This document shows positions 1 through 9,150 of a stretch of 21,073 nucleotides of DNA, one piece after another. Source of the DNA: a virus. Location of the stretch: the IMG/VR virus record IMGVR_UViG_3300025632_000100, positions 1-21,073 of that record, one strand, 5' to 3'. A program made the position numbers and the translations under genes. Under the pieces are notes generated by a model. It was not told the origin of the DNA. It saw nothing but the letters and a program-made list of their open reading frames with translations, and searched no databases. Position 1 is the stretch's first letter. Every line of letters starts with the position of its first letter.

Positions 1-3000
1 TTCATATGATAATATTCCATTCATATGTGATAAGAATACATTCATATTTTCAAAAATTGATTTTGAAGTATCTATAATAAAGTTTGTTTGATGTCGAGTT
101 ACAAAACATTGTTTGTGGTGTTCCCACCCCATGTATCTCCAATATTTTACGAAGTCTGAATCATATATTGAGTAATCTGGTACAATTCCTTTATTTCCGA
201 TCATATCAATAGTAATAGCACTTGGACCACTGCCCGATTCTTTCGTAAGATCAAAAGTTCCTGCACTTATATAAGTAACTCCACCTACTGTTCCACTTTC
301 ATGAGTAGGTTTAGATGTTAAGTATCCTGCTCCTGATTTTTGGTATAAGTTTTCTTCTGTAGTTATATATTCATCATCTGCATATGCTATATGCTTTCCA
401 TATAGTCTTACAAATTTACCAGATAGCTGATCAAAAGTTACTTTATTTGTAGAAGTAGCAGAAACTCTAGCTGACCCCAAATGATTGCCACTTCCATCTG
501 CTAATTTATAATAATCACCAACAGTTATTCCTGTCGTTCTAGTGCCGAGTGTAAGGGTGCCTCTGACTTCACAAAGTTTTGCTGAAGAAATAAAAGAAGC
601 TAAATCAATGTCCTCGTTTTCATTTAAATCTTTTCCATAACGAGGATCTTTCATGTAATCAAGTAGTTGTAAAGCTGTATTTGTTACTGCACGTCTATCT
701 CCTTGAGTACCTGAAATATCAAACTTTATAATTCCTGCATCATATTCTGCTTCTCTTAAAGTCCTAAAAGGAGATTCTATTTCAATTCGTTTTTCACTTG
801 CTACATAGCTAGTAATTTTTCTGCTTTCTCCGCTATGATTTAATGTAATTGTTGCTCCAGTAAAGTCAGCGTTATTATTAAAACCATCAAAAGGCGCACC
901 TGATCCACCCATATAGAAGTTTCTACTTTTATATACATCTATATTGAGTACATTTGCAATACTTCCGATTGCAACATTTCCATGATTTGCTGAATTATAC
1001 TTTACATTTTTAAGTGTAAGAACATCTCCACTCCATGTACCAACAGCATGATTATCTTGTAAATGTGATAAAGTTGAACAATCATTTACTAAAAAGCTGT
1101 ATAAAGCTTTTCCTGGTTGACTTGCAATCTCATTTGTATATCCTGCTTTTAATAGGTTTGCATCAGTAGTTGAAAAAGTAAACTGTATTTCATTACTTCC
1201 ATTTACACCAACTGCTGTAGGAGATTTTGCATATAAAGTAAAGTTTTGATTTGTAATATTTCTATGATTAAAAGTTCTCATATGCCAGTATTGAGCGGCA
1301 CCTGTTTTCTTTAATCTTAAATATGTTTTTGTTGGTAGCCCATTAACTGCATCTAAGTCTGGAGTTTGATCTAATAAGAATCTATAGTGTGACGTTCCAT
1401 CATTATTTGTAAGTAAATATTTATGTAATATTCGGAAACTTGTATCATCAGAATCTCCTTCTACATTTGTTGTAGCCCAAGAACTTCCATCTGTACTTCT
1501 TTCAACAGTGACTGTATCTCCTTCTTTAAAGTTTGTATGTGCATCACTTGCACCTATAACTGTATCTGGTACATAAGAGTTATCAAAATTATAACACTCA
1601 AGAACTCTACCTCTAACGACATATTCTAGTTCAGGTATTTCTGTTGAATCTGCTGAGATTACAAACGCATTTACCATATATGCAGTATCTAATAATCTGT
1701 GGTCTGGACTCCAATAAGGAACATCTGATTCATAATAATCATTTTGTCTTTTGAATCCTGTTCCTTGCGCTTGAGTTACAAGCATATTTGATGCTAACTG
1801 AGAGTTTGATCCTTTATTAAAAGTAAAGGACATATTATGTGGATGAGAGATACTTCCGTGTTCTTGATGTTGTAGCCCTCCTGCATCTGCACTTTGAGCA
1901 GTTATGCTAGGAACAGCGCTCTGTGATACGTTTGCAAACCAGTAAGAAGCTTGTCTTTGTAAGTTTCTATATATGTTTCTTATTTCGTCTGGGTCAGAAG
2001 AATCTTCTACAGCTTCTAAGTACATTTGACTTAAAGGAGAAGTTCCTACATAATTTGTTAAAGCACTCGCTATTCCAGTATCTGCTGCTCCTCCTAAAGT
2101 GTCTCCTTTGTCTGCTCTTCCATAACATTGTAAAGCGGCTTCATCTCTTTTTAAAGTTCCATCTGCATTAGTACTAGTGCTTGTTGCTCCACGTACATCT
2201 GCATCATTTGCGTCTGTACATATTAAAGGAACTCCATCAATATATAAATTATATAAACTGTGAATTTCTCCCTCGCACATTGCATCTGCAACATATACTA
2301 TTTTTGAATCATTTGCATCTGTATCAGCAAATACTGGTATACCAGGAAGTCTTTGTACTCCATATACAACAGGTAAGTATTTTCCTTGTAGACCTATATT
2401 TAAATCAACTTCATTATCTATCTCTTTTTGAACTTCTGTTGAAGTCATTTTCTTACCACCAAGTAGACCAGCAAAACCTCCTCGTTTTTTCATCTTATAA
2501 ACAATTTCTGTTTCATAAGTTTTATAGTTTGCTATTGCACTAAGTGTTGTTTCTGAGTGCATAAATCCTAAATCATCTGCATATTCAGGTTTAATTGTTA
2601 AGTCAGGATCTGATTTTCCCTTTAAGTCTAAAGCTCTATGAGTATCATCTGTAGTTAGTCGCCCTCCGACTTGAGACCAGTCTCCCCAGTGACTTGTAAG
2701 ATTCCATTTTACATTACTTGCAGTAGGTCCTTCGTCTATAGAGCATCCTGCAATAATTCCTTTGAATATAAGAATACTAGAGTTTCCTATTATATCTCCT
2801 GTTTCAGGATCTATGAATACTTTGTGAACGAATACTTCTCGATTGAGAAAAGAGGGGTTGGCTAAAGAGTTGGTTTCTTTTTCATTTAGAACAGCTTTGA
2901 TTTCATCAGATTCTAAAGAAATTGTTACTGAAACTCCAGAGTCTGTTGGATAAGTTGTATCATCATCTGCATCTGCTCCTGTAGTAGCAAAAGTCATTTT

Positions 3001-3549
3001 ACGATTATCACTCGCAAATCCAGTAATGATATATGTTACAGAACTTGCTCCAGTAGAAAATGTACCACTATTTTTTGTTATTTTTACTTTGTCACCTTCA
3101 CGAAAACCAAAGTCCACTAAGTCTGTAGCGTCTGCATCATCATGAAAAGTAGTTGCTACTGTGAATGCAGCACTGCCGAAGTCTCCTGTTATAGATAGTG
3201 AAGTTCCAAGATGATCTCCTGAAAGTGTAAGAGCCATGTTTGTTGCTCTAGGTGAGGTTGTTTCTGAATACGAACCAATAGATTTTACTCTGTTTGCTCT
3301 GTATATTTGGGATCCATTTGATTGATCTTCATGATCTGTGCTCTGATCATTAAAACTTATATCACGACTTGCATCAGTAAAGTAAGCATATCTATTCGCA
3401 TTAGTACGAAATGTAGACATTTGTTTTACACCATTTTCATCTGTTTCAATAGGAAATGGACGCTCGAATTTTATAAGATGAGCATATTCAAATTCAGAAT
3501 TACTTACTAAAACTTCTTCAATAGAAGTATTTATACTGCGTTTAGTCAT
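1..3549 (-). CDS. Tail tip / central tail hub protein (gpJ-like), 3'-partial
   Basis: An uninterrupted frame of 1183 codons runs from the ATG at 3549 to the left edge with no stop, so the C-terminus lies outside the window. It follows the tape measure and a distal-tail-like gene, where siphophages encode the baseplate hub and host-contact protein. Visible segments: an N-terminal beta-rich part (residues 1-260), IAGCSIDEG and SHWGDW (about 266-289), a Gly-rich basic turn (KKRGGFAGLLGGKK, about 350-364), LPVVYGVQ (about 391), CEGEIHSLYNLYIDG (about 425-439), EYVVRGRVLECYN (about 642-654) and KDPRYGKDL (about 967). The LPVVYG, CEG.I and V.RG.V segments are typical of hub proteins that bind the tail tube end. 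It shares a TAATG overlap with the upstream gene and has a strong GAGGAGG site. The hub role is inferred from motifs and gene order; receptor binding is not visible. Confidence 0.85.
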   Translation of the reverse strand, partial: MTKRSINTSIEEVLVSNSEFEYAHLIKFERPFPIETDENGVKQMSTFRTNANRYAYFTDASRDISFNDQSTDHEDQSNGSQIYRANRVKSIGSYSETTSPRATNMALTLSGDHLGTSLSITGDFGSAAFTVATTFHDDADATDLVDFGFREGDKVKITKNSGTFSTGASSVTYIITGFASDNRKMTFATTGADADDDTTYPTDSGVSVTISLESDEIKAVLNEKETNSLANPSFLNREVFVHKVFIDPETGDIIGNSSILIFKGIIAGCSIDEGPTASNVKWNLTSHWGDWSQVGGRLTTDDTHRALDLKGKSDPDLTIKPEYADDLGFMHSETTLSAIANYKTYETEIVYKMKKRGGFAGLLGGKKMTSTEVQKEIDNEVDLNIGLQGKYLPVVYGVQRLPGIPVFADTDANDSKIVYVADAMCEGEIHSLYNLYIDGVPLICTDANDADVRGATSTSTNADGTLKRDEAALQCYGRADKGDTLGGAADTGIASALTNYVGTSPLSQMYLEAVEDSSDPDEIRNIYRNLQRQASYWFANVSQSAVPSITAQSADAGGLQHQEHGSISHPHNMSFTFNKGSNSQLASNMLVTQAQGTGFKRQNDYYESDVPYWSPDHRLLDTAYMVNAFVISADSTEIPELEYVVRGRVLECYNFDNSYVPDTVIGASDAHTNFKEGDTVTVERSTDGSSWATTNVEGDSDDTSFRILHKYLLTNNDGTSHYRFLLDQTPDLDAVNGLPTKTYLRLKKTGAAQYWHMRTFNHRNITNQNFTLYAKSPTAVGVNGSNEIQFTFSTTDANLLKAGYTNEIASQPGKALYSFLVNDCSTLSHLQDNHAVGTWSGDVLTLKNVKYNSANHGNVAIGSIANVLNIDVYKSRNFYMGGSGAPFDGFNNNADFTGATITLNHSGESRKITSYVASEKRIEIESPFRTLREAEYDAGIIKFDISGTQGDRRAVTNTALQLLDYMKDPRYGKDLNENEDIDLASFISSAKLCEVRGTLTLGTRTTGITVGDYYKLADGSGNHLGSARVSATSTNKVTFDQLSGKFVRLYGKHIAYADDEYITTEENLYQKSGAGYLTSKPTHESGTVGGVTYISAGTFDLTKESGSGPSAITIDMIGNKGIVPDYSIYDSDFVKYWRYMGWEHHKQCFVTRHQTNFIIDTSKSIFENMNVFLSHMNGILSYE

Positions 3550-4265
3550 TAGGCTTGAGCCTCCTCTAAGTTAAGACTAAAAGTGTACAAGTTATTTGTT
3601 CCAAGTGAGTATTCTTGTACATCTGATTTTTGTACTACACGAAAAAGTGGACTTGCATATGTAATTGTTGAGTTGTCTGTTACATCTTTTTCGACTGGTG
3701 GAACAACATATAATCTTCTTTCATCAGAAGTATTTAATGCAGTATCAGAGGATAGTTTATTCGTTGAGTCTGCGACTCTTACCACTTTATAAATTTTATG
3801 ATGATTGGAATTTCCAGAATCTGAGAAATTGAACATATCCCCAGGACGTAATCCACCAGTGAGACTATCCATCCCATCTACTAAAAAATTTGAATCTCCT
3901 GCAGTTATAGTTCCTTGAACTGAAAGTGTTCCACTTGTTGTAGTTCGAGTTGCAACATGTTGTGGTAAAGCAACAAAAAAGGGTTTAAGTCGTCCTCTTT
4001 TTTCAAGTAAAAAGTTGTAAATTGGTTCAAACTCATCCCGAGTCATAGGGTTATATGTAATACCTATACTCCAGTGATGACCGACTATTGATCTTGTAGT
4101 TACACGACCACTATTTGTTCTTGAAAATGAAACAGGTTGATTAGCAGTAAATTTAACCGACGCAAAGCCTGGCCCTTCTGTGTAACTTGTTGCGTGTCCT
4201 TCTCCTGCTTCACTGATTCCCCAGTTTGGGTCAGGTAATCGATTTGTAAATGCACTAAAAGCCAT
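3549..4265 (-). CDS. Distal-tail-like / minor tail protein
   Basis: A 238-aa protein between the tape measure and the tail hub gene, the position of distal tail (Dit, lambda gpM/gpL-region) proteins in siphophages. The N-terminal 100 residues are beta-rich, with a HHWSIGITYNPMTRDEFE segment followed by a short helix and a KPFFVALP strand. This resembles the first domain of tail proteins that cap the tube. Residues about 138-177 form a separate GD...SG...TNK beta unit also seen in the hub gene. The C-terminus returns to a strand (LYTFSLNLEEA). The start overlaps the tape measure stop as TAATG, with GGAGGGGGAGG just upstream as ribosome binding site, so translation is probably coupled. I recognise the context better than the sequence, so the exact tail role is inferred. 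Confidence 0.65.
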   Translation of the reverse strand: MAFSAFTNRLPDPNWGISEAGEGHATSYTEGPGFASVKFTANQPVSFSRTNSGRVTTRSIVGHHWSIGITYNPMTRDEFEPIYNFLLEKRGRLKPFFVALPQHVATRTTTSGTLSVQGTITAGDSNFLVDGMDSLTGGLRPGDMFNFSDSGNSNHHKIYKVVRVADSTNKLSSDTALNTSDERRLYVVPPVEKDVTDNSTITYASPLFRVVQKSDVQEYSLGTNNLYTFSLNLEEAQA

Positions 4266-7200
4266 TAGCCTCCCCCTCCATAAACTGTAGGATCAACTGT
4301 TTCTAAAAAACCTTCTCCATTGTCGTTTGCTGCTTGTCTGATCATTGCTATGATATTTCCTTGTTGTTCGTTGAGCATATTTTGTACGCTTGCTCCGTCT
4401 ACTGCGCTAATATTAAAGTTGATGTTTTGTGCTTGTCCGCCTAAAGCAAAGTTTGGTGTTATGTCTACTGGGCTTGTAGGAGTTATTACTTCTGGTCCTC
4501 TTTCTCCAACAACTATTCCGTCTGCTCCATTTGCATAACCTTTTCTTCCCATTGCTGCACCAGTAAAGTTATTTGCATTTGTTCCAACTCCTCTATCTCC
4601 TCGTAAGTAAGAAAGTTCACCCGCTGTAGCTCTCTGAGAAGTATCAACTGCATTTCCTCTTCCTCCAATCTTCAAAGCTGTTTGTTGTACTTTTGGAGAT
4701 TCTCCTCCACCGCCTTGGAATTGTTGTCTTTGAATAATTGCAATCTGAGCCGCACCCATTGCTCCAATCATTGCTGCCATTGCGATTCTTAATGTAGTTG
4801 GTCCGTTAGCATTATCTCCGAGTGCTGCTACAACACCTGATGCTGTATTTGCGATTGCTGCTGCTATTTGCATTTTCTTGTTTCTTTCAAATGCTTTTCT
4901 TTGTATAGCTTCTTTTTTCTTTTCCATAGCTGATATTTTTGCTACAGATTCTGCGGATTTTCCGTCTCTTTTCTTTTCAAGTTCGATTTGTTCTTCTATA
5001 CTTGCAACTTGTGCTTTTGCTTGATTTTGTAGTATAGATCCTATGCTTGTTATAGCGCTTCCGACTGCGAGTAATCCTTCTGCTGAAGTAAGACCTGCTG
5101 TTTTTATTGTGTCAAAAGAGCTTGCCATTTGTAATGCACCTTCTCCAAAACTTGCTGCTAGTTCTCCTTCTGGTCCGAGTTTTCTTAGGTCTTCGAAGAG
5201 AGGAGACATTGATTCTCTCATTGCAGTTATTTTTGCCTGAAACGAAGCAGTATCACTATCAAGTGTTGTTCCTGCATCTTGTACCCTTTCTCTAAAATCA
5301 CCAGACGTACCTGAACCTGATAACGCTTTCATATCGTTGCTGTCTGCAGTTATTATACTTTGTCCAAATTTTGCTACAGAAGCGTCATCTTTTAATCCTT
5401 CTAATTTTTTTATAATGGCTTCGGCTGCCTTTTGGTCTTTTTCAGAAGCACCAAATACTCTCAGTTTTAATAGTTCAAGTTCAAATTGTAATTTGTTTAA
5501 TTCTTGTTCTCTATTTAATAAATCCAAAGCTCTTTTTCGATCTAACTCAGATTGTTCTAAAACGTCTGCTGTTTTATCTGCAGCAGATATTTGAAACTTA
5601 CCTGATAATCTAAATTCTCTTGCCGCCTTTTCAAAAACTCTAGCGGCATCTTGTAGTTTGTTCGTTGCTCCGATTGCTGCTATTTCTGCATTTAGTTTTT
5701 TGATTTCATTTGCGTTTGTTCGTGATTTTACTGCTATTTCTTCTAAAGAGTTGACAAAATCGACTGCTTCTCCTGTTCCTTTTTGAAATGCTTCTACAAG
5801 ATCTTCAACGGTTAAACCAAAATCCTTTAAAGCTCCTGCTGGTAATTCATTTTCAACAAAAGTTTTTAAACTTTCAAAACTATCTGTTTTTGCAAGTATT
5901 GTTCCTTTGTCTATTATTTTTTGAAAACCATCTGAAAGTTCATCAAAAGTATTTTCCTTTAACAATGCTTTTTTATTTTTACTAAATATTTTTGTAAATT
6001 CTTGAAAGTCTTTGCCAAATTCAGTTGCGGCGTCATTTCCACTTGTAATACTATTAGTTAATTTGAAGTATTCTTCAGTTATAGCTTTTAAAGAAGCTTG
6101 TAAACCTTTTCCAGCTTTCATTGAGTCATCAAATATTTTTTGAGGATCAAAACTTTCTAAACTTTCTTGTAGTTTATCACCAACTTCAGTTCCTGCAGTT
6201 TCTGCTAGCAACTGTGCCATTGATTGATTGACTTCTCGTATTGCTTTAGAGGCTTTCATAGCTTCTTGATCAAAGCCAAGTGCTTTTGCTGCTGTTGTTC
6301 CCAGTCCTGCCAACAGATCTAGTGCAGGTCCAAAATATGTCATAAAAGACTGGCCTACAAATACAAATATGTTTCCTACTTTTTTGACTCCTTCTCCTAG
6401 CATAGCCATACTATGACTAAAGATACTTACTTTGGCCTCTCCTGAAGATACTTCTCTTAGAAATAGGTTCATATTTGAACCAAATTCTTCTACTATACCT
6501 GCAGTTACTTTTAGTGTATTTCCTTGTTCTATTGTTTTTACATTGAGTTGATCAAAAGCAACTCCTGCTTTTGATAAACTTCGTTCTATTCCTGCGTTTG
6601 TTTTATCTAATTGAGAAAGTTTTTCATTAACAGTTTCTACAGTTTGATTCATATTATCTAAAGCTTTTGATACGTCATTTACAGATGTAAAAAAGCTTTT
6701 AAGAAATCCTATTATCATTCCCCCAAAGAATAATATTTGTCCAAATACTGGTATTGCATTTAATAGTGCAGATCCAAATAATTTTGCTGCTCCACCTGCT
6801 AAAGTAAAGTTTTTCTTTGCGCTTAATCCAATTCCTTGAAAAAATGAAAGACCTGACTTTTTAGATTCTGAAAATCCTCCTTTGATTTTTGTTTTGAACT
6901 TATCAAATTCTTGATTCGCTATCTTAAATCCTTCTAGTGATCCTGCTCCTCCAATTAACGCTAAACTTCCCTCTTCTCCTGCTAATCCTGCCGATGCATC
7001 TGCTCTTCCTGCTAAAAATGCGGAGGATCCTCTTGTACTACTTCTACCTTCTTGCTTTCTTTGAGTTTTTTCAATTTGGTTACTAAGATCTCGTAACTCC
7101 TGCATTCTAGTTTTATGCGCATCTGAATTCAGAGTACCGTTCTTTTTAGCAATTGCTTGTTGCCTTTTCATTGTGTTATTGACTTGATTTTGAGCTTTCT

Positions 7201-8350
7201 CAAAATCTTTTGATTCTGCTGTGTTTGATTTTAATTTTTTCTGCAAAGCATTTACTGAACTGAATTCTGCTCCACTTTTTGTTTTTGCTTTTGATCCTCT
7301 TACTAAGTCTATTTTTGCAGTTTGTGCAGCTACTTTACCTGCATTTGCAGCTTCAGCTGCCATAAATTTTGCACTATTTGCAACTTGTGTTTGTTTTTCT
7401 GCCATATTACCAAGAGCAGGAATCATTGTTGTAAGAATTGTACTACCAAACAGTACTAGACCACCTATCATGGCGGAACTAGAACCTGCAATAATACTTA
7501 AGAATGGAGCAAAAACTGTATTTATAAGTTTAAGTCCTTTTCGAGTGAGTTCTTCGAAAGCAGCAGAAAGCTGATCGAATTGGTTGGGTTTTACAGCATC
7601 TGACAATGCTCCATATTTTTTAGCGCCTTGTTCAATCGTAGCATTTAAGAAAGCCTGTCGTCTTTCTGCATCTGTTAATTGAGTTGCACTTTTATTAAGA
7701 GAGGCTGCATATTCTGTTACTGCAGTATCTAATCTTACAAGGATACCTAATTCATCCAAAATCTCTGGTTCGAGTTTTGCAACACCTCGGAATAATCTAT
7801 CGATAGAATCGGTCATATTTCTTCCAAGTGCAATTGAAGCATTTCTTGCTACTTCTGTTAGTTGTGCAATTTGGTCTGTTCTAAATCCTGAGGTAACGGC
7901 AATTGATGCAGAACGAAGTGCTGTTTCTAGTGAAATGGCATTGTCTGTTACTTGGCGAATTCCTTCAGCAATTTGTAAAGATGTTTTACCTGCTTGATTA
8001 CCTAAAAATGTAAAACCTTCTATAAGAGTATCTACCTGTGCTGCAGTTCGTAGAGCGTTAAAAGCAGCGGTTGCCGCAAAGACGTTCGCTGCTAATGTAG
8101 CATAAGCACCAACAAGACCAGAAGAGCCCCCTCCCATAGTTTCTTTCATTTTTGAGAAACCTTTTGCGGAAGAAAGATTACTTTGATATAAAGCTTTTTC
8201 TTTTTTATTCGTATTATCTTGAGCTTTATTTAATTTTTTATGAGAACCAGCAGTTTCATCAATACCTTTTTGAAGTTTTTTCTGATTGCGTTGAACAACC
8301 TCGAAACCCTTCGATGTTGCTACTACTTCAAATACTACTTTATTCGCCAT
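4265..8350 (-). CDS. Tape measure protein
   Basis: At 1361 aa this is by far the longest complete gene, placed directly after the two tail-chaperone frames, as expected for the tape measure protein that sets tail length and is ejected with the DNA. The N-terminal 80 residues are charged and helical; residues about 80-260 hold a conserved helical block (NMTDSIDRLFRGVAKLEPEI). Two hydrophobic stretches lie near residues 290-315 and 525-553, typical membrane-seeking segments. Long Lys/Glu/Gln-rich coiled-coil stretches fill residues about 560-1200, then an Ala-rich helix. Near residue 1280 is VVGERGPEVITP, a segment common near the C-terminus of tape measure proteins. At about 0.15 nm per residue the tail would be near 200 nm. 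It starts in a TAATG overlap with weak Shine-Dalgarno support, suggesting translational coupling. No lytic transglycosylase or peptidase motif was seen. Confidence 0.93.
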   Translation of the reverse strand: MANKVVFEVVATSKGFEVVQRNQKKLQKGIDETAGSHKKLNKAQDNTNKKEKALYQSNLSSAKGFSKMKETMGGGSSGLVGAYATLAANVFAATAAFNALRTAAQVDTLIEGFTFLGNQAGKTSLQIAEGIRQVTDNAISLETALRSASIAVTSGFRTDQIAQLTEVARNASIALGRNMTDSIDRLFRGVAKLEPEILDELGILVRLDTAVTEYAASLNKSATQLTDAERRQAFLNATIEQGAKKYGALSDAVKPNQFDQLSAAFEELTRKGLKLINTVFAPFLSIIAGSSSAMIGGLVLFGSTILTTMIPALGNMAEKQTQVANSAKFMAAEAANAGKVAAQTAKIDLVRGSKAKTKSGAEFSSVNALQKKLKSNTAESKDFEKAQNQVNNTMKRQQAIAKKNGTLNSDAHKTRMQELRDLSNQIEKTQRKQEGRSSTRGSSAFLAGRADASAGLAGEEGSLALIGGAGSLEGFKIANQEFDKFKTKIKGGFSESKKSGLSFFQGIGLSAKKNFTLAGGAAKLFGSALLNAIPVFGQILFFGGMIIGFLKSFFTSVNDVSKALDNMNQTVETVNEKLSQLDKTNAGIERSLSKAGVAFDQLNVKTIEQGNTLKVTAGIVEEFGSNMNLFLREVSSGEAKVSIFSHSMAMLGEGVKKVGNIFVFVGQSFMTYFGPALDLLAGLGTTAAKALGFDQEAMKASKAIREVNQSMAQLLAETAGTEVGDKLQESLESFDPQKIFDDSMKAGKGLQASLKAITEEYFKLTNSITSGNDAATEFGKDFQEFTKIFSKNKKALLKENTFDELSDGFQKIIDKGTILAKTDSFESLKTFVENELPAGALKDFGLTVEDLVEAFQKGTGEAVDFVNSLEEIAVKSRTNANEIKKLNAEIAAIGATNKLQDAARVFEKAAREFRLSGKFQISAADKTADVLEQSELDRKRALDLLNREQELNKLQFELELLKLRVFGASEKDQKAAEAIIKKLEGLKDDASVAKFGQSIITADSNDMKALSGSGTSGDFRERVQDAGTTLDSDTASFQAKITAMRESMSPLFEDLRKLGPEGELAASFGEGALQMASSFDTIKTAGLTSAEGLLAVGSAITSIGSILQNQAKAQVASIEEQIELEKKRDGKSAESVAKISAMEKKKEAIQRKAFERNKKMQIAAAIANTASGVVAALGDNANGPTTLRIAMAAMIGAMGAAQIAIIQRQQFQGGGGESPKVQQTALKIGGRGNAVDTSQRATAGELSYLRGDRGVGTNANNFTGAAMGRKGYANGADGIVVGERGPEVITPTSPVDITPNFALGGQAQNINFNISAVDGASVQNMLNEQQGNIIAMIRQAANDNGEGFLETVDPTVYGGGG

Positions 8351-8676
8351 TAACTTTTTCTTTTCATTCGGTCATACTCAGCTTTTAACTTTTTCTGAGA
8401 TGCTTCGATTGCTCTACTGTCTAAAAACAGTAATGTTTCAAATACATATTCTTTTTGGTGTTCTTCGACTCCATAATGTTCCATTAGATAGTCAAAGGTT
8501 GTATAATCTTTACCTATATACCCTATGTCTGGATATATTCGATCCCCCATACTATAAAATATATTCATAGTCTTGACGGTTAGTTCTGGAAAATCTTCCC
8601 AGTCTGGAGGACATTTTTCCCAATCGGGTTCTTCCTCCATTTGATCCATCATTTCAAGATACTGGTCTTTTGTCAT
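8350..8676 (-). CDS. Tail assembly chaperone, downstream frame (gpT-like part of a frameshift product)
   Basis: The frame from the ATG at 8676 encodes 108 acidic residues (KDQYLEMMDQMEEEPDWE near the start, then a Lys/Arg-rich tail). It sits between the gpG-like chaperone and the tape measure gene. The ATG has no Shine-Dalgarno sequence upstream (the leader reads AATAAAGATATTGGT). The same frame stays open upstream to 8751, overlapping the end of the 143-aa gene by 47 nt, and the extension reads as a plausible amphipathic helix (AAKNKEKLQKRLEVFLDNK). I therefore infer that this part is made mainly as a C-terminal extension of the upstream protein through a ribosomal frameshift, giving about 261 aa, as for lambda gpG-gpGT. 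The frame relation is +1 (equivalently -2), not the usual -1. Its stop overlaps the tape measure start (TAATG). Confidence 0.7.
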   Translation of the reverse strand: MTKDQYLEMMDQMEEEPDWEKCPPDWEDFPELTVKTMNIFYSMGDRIYPDIGYIGKDYTTFDYLMEHYGVEEHQKEYVFETLLFLDSRAIEASQKKLKAEYDRMKRKS

Positions 8677-8704
8677 ACCAATATCTTTATTGTCTAGAAA
8701 TACT

Positions 8705-9136
8705 TCAAGTCTCTTTTGGAGCTTTTCCTTGTTCTTTGCTGCGAAAGTTTTCTAAATCAAAGACTACCTCGTTGAGCCAGTTATCAAACTCACTTGAGTT
8801 TTCTACTAACACTTGAGCATTAGTTTCTGAAAATTCCATTTCGTCTTCTGGATTCTGGTCTTTTAGATCAACAAGTAATAAATCTTGTAAATATTCTAAT
8901 TTTAATCCTTTCCAATTTTTAACTGTTGCTTTTGTAAATTCTACAACAAATTTTTCATCATTTAATTCATCTTCAAATTGACGAGTCTTACGATTAAATT
9001 TATTAATTGTACACTTCTTGCGAAGGCTTGTTAATTCTTTTCTTGATAGATTTGCAAGTTCTACTTCAAATCCAAGTAATCCTGGGAATTCCGCCCAAGT
9101 AGTTTTACTATCTACTAATAGTGATTTTAATTCCAT
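8705..9136 (-). CDS. Tail assembly chaperone, upstream frame (gpG-like)
   Basis: A 143-aa acidic, mostly helical protein immediately upstream of the tape measure region, in the place of lambda gpG. Chaperones of this kind bind the tape measure protein and keep it soluble until tube subunits polymerise around it. The N-terminus (MELKSLLVDSKTTWAEFPGL) reads like an alpha/beta start, followed by a Lys-rich stretch (LRKKCTINKFNRKTRQFEDEL, about residues 38-58) and an acidic C-terminal helix. The ATG is preceded by TTAGGAGAATATAACACA, a good ribosome binding site about 10 nt away. The short tail after residue 131 (RSKEQGKAPKET) is probably replaced in a fraction of molecules by the downstream frame through frameshifting. 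The function rests on position, size and the frameshift architecture, not on a recognised motif. Confidence 0.75.
   Translation of the reverse strand: MELKSLLVDSKTTWAEFPGLLGFEVELANLSRKELTSLRKKCTINKFNRKTRQFEDELNDEKFVVEFTKATVKNWKGLKLEYLQDLLLVDLKDQNPEDEMEFSETNAQVLVENSSEFDNWLNEVVFDLENFRSKEQGKAPKET
8743..8746 (-). other. Candidate +1 ribosomal frameshift site (TTT_C)
   Basis: In the gpG-like frame the codons read AAC TTT CGC AGC. A one-base forward slip of the Phe tRNA from TTT to TTC enters the downstream frame (GCA GCA AAG...), which is open from 8751 onward after a TAG at 8752-8754. UUU followed by CGN is a known +1 slip context in other systems. Alternative +1 sites in the same window are three AAA_G positions further downstream. 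The exact slip site is inferred; the frame geometry is seen directly. Confidence 0.4.
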
Positions 9137-9150
9137 TGTGTTATATTCTC

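Noticed and set aside
1923-2865. Plus-strand open frames opposite the tail hub gene
   Set aside because: Leu/His/Phe-rich shadow translations opposite an uninterrupted minus-strand gene.
4320-7574. Several plus-strand open frames opposite the tape measure gene
   Set aside because: Shadow frames of a long helical coding sequence.
8705-8751. Classic -1 frameshift in the tail chaperone
   Set aside because: A -1 slip from the upstream frame leads to the third frame, not the one used by the downstream 108-aa part; only +1 or -2 fits.
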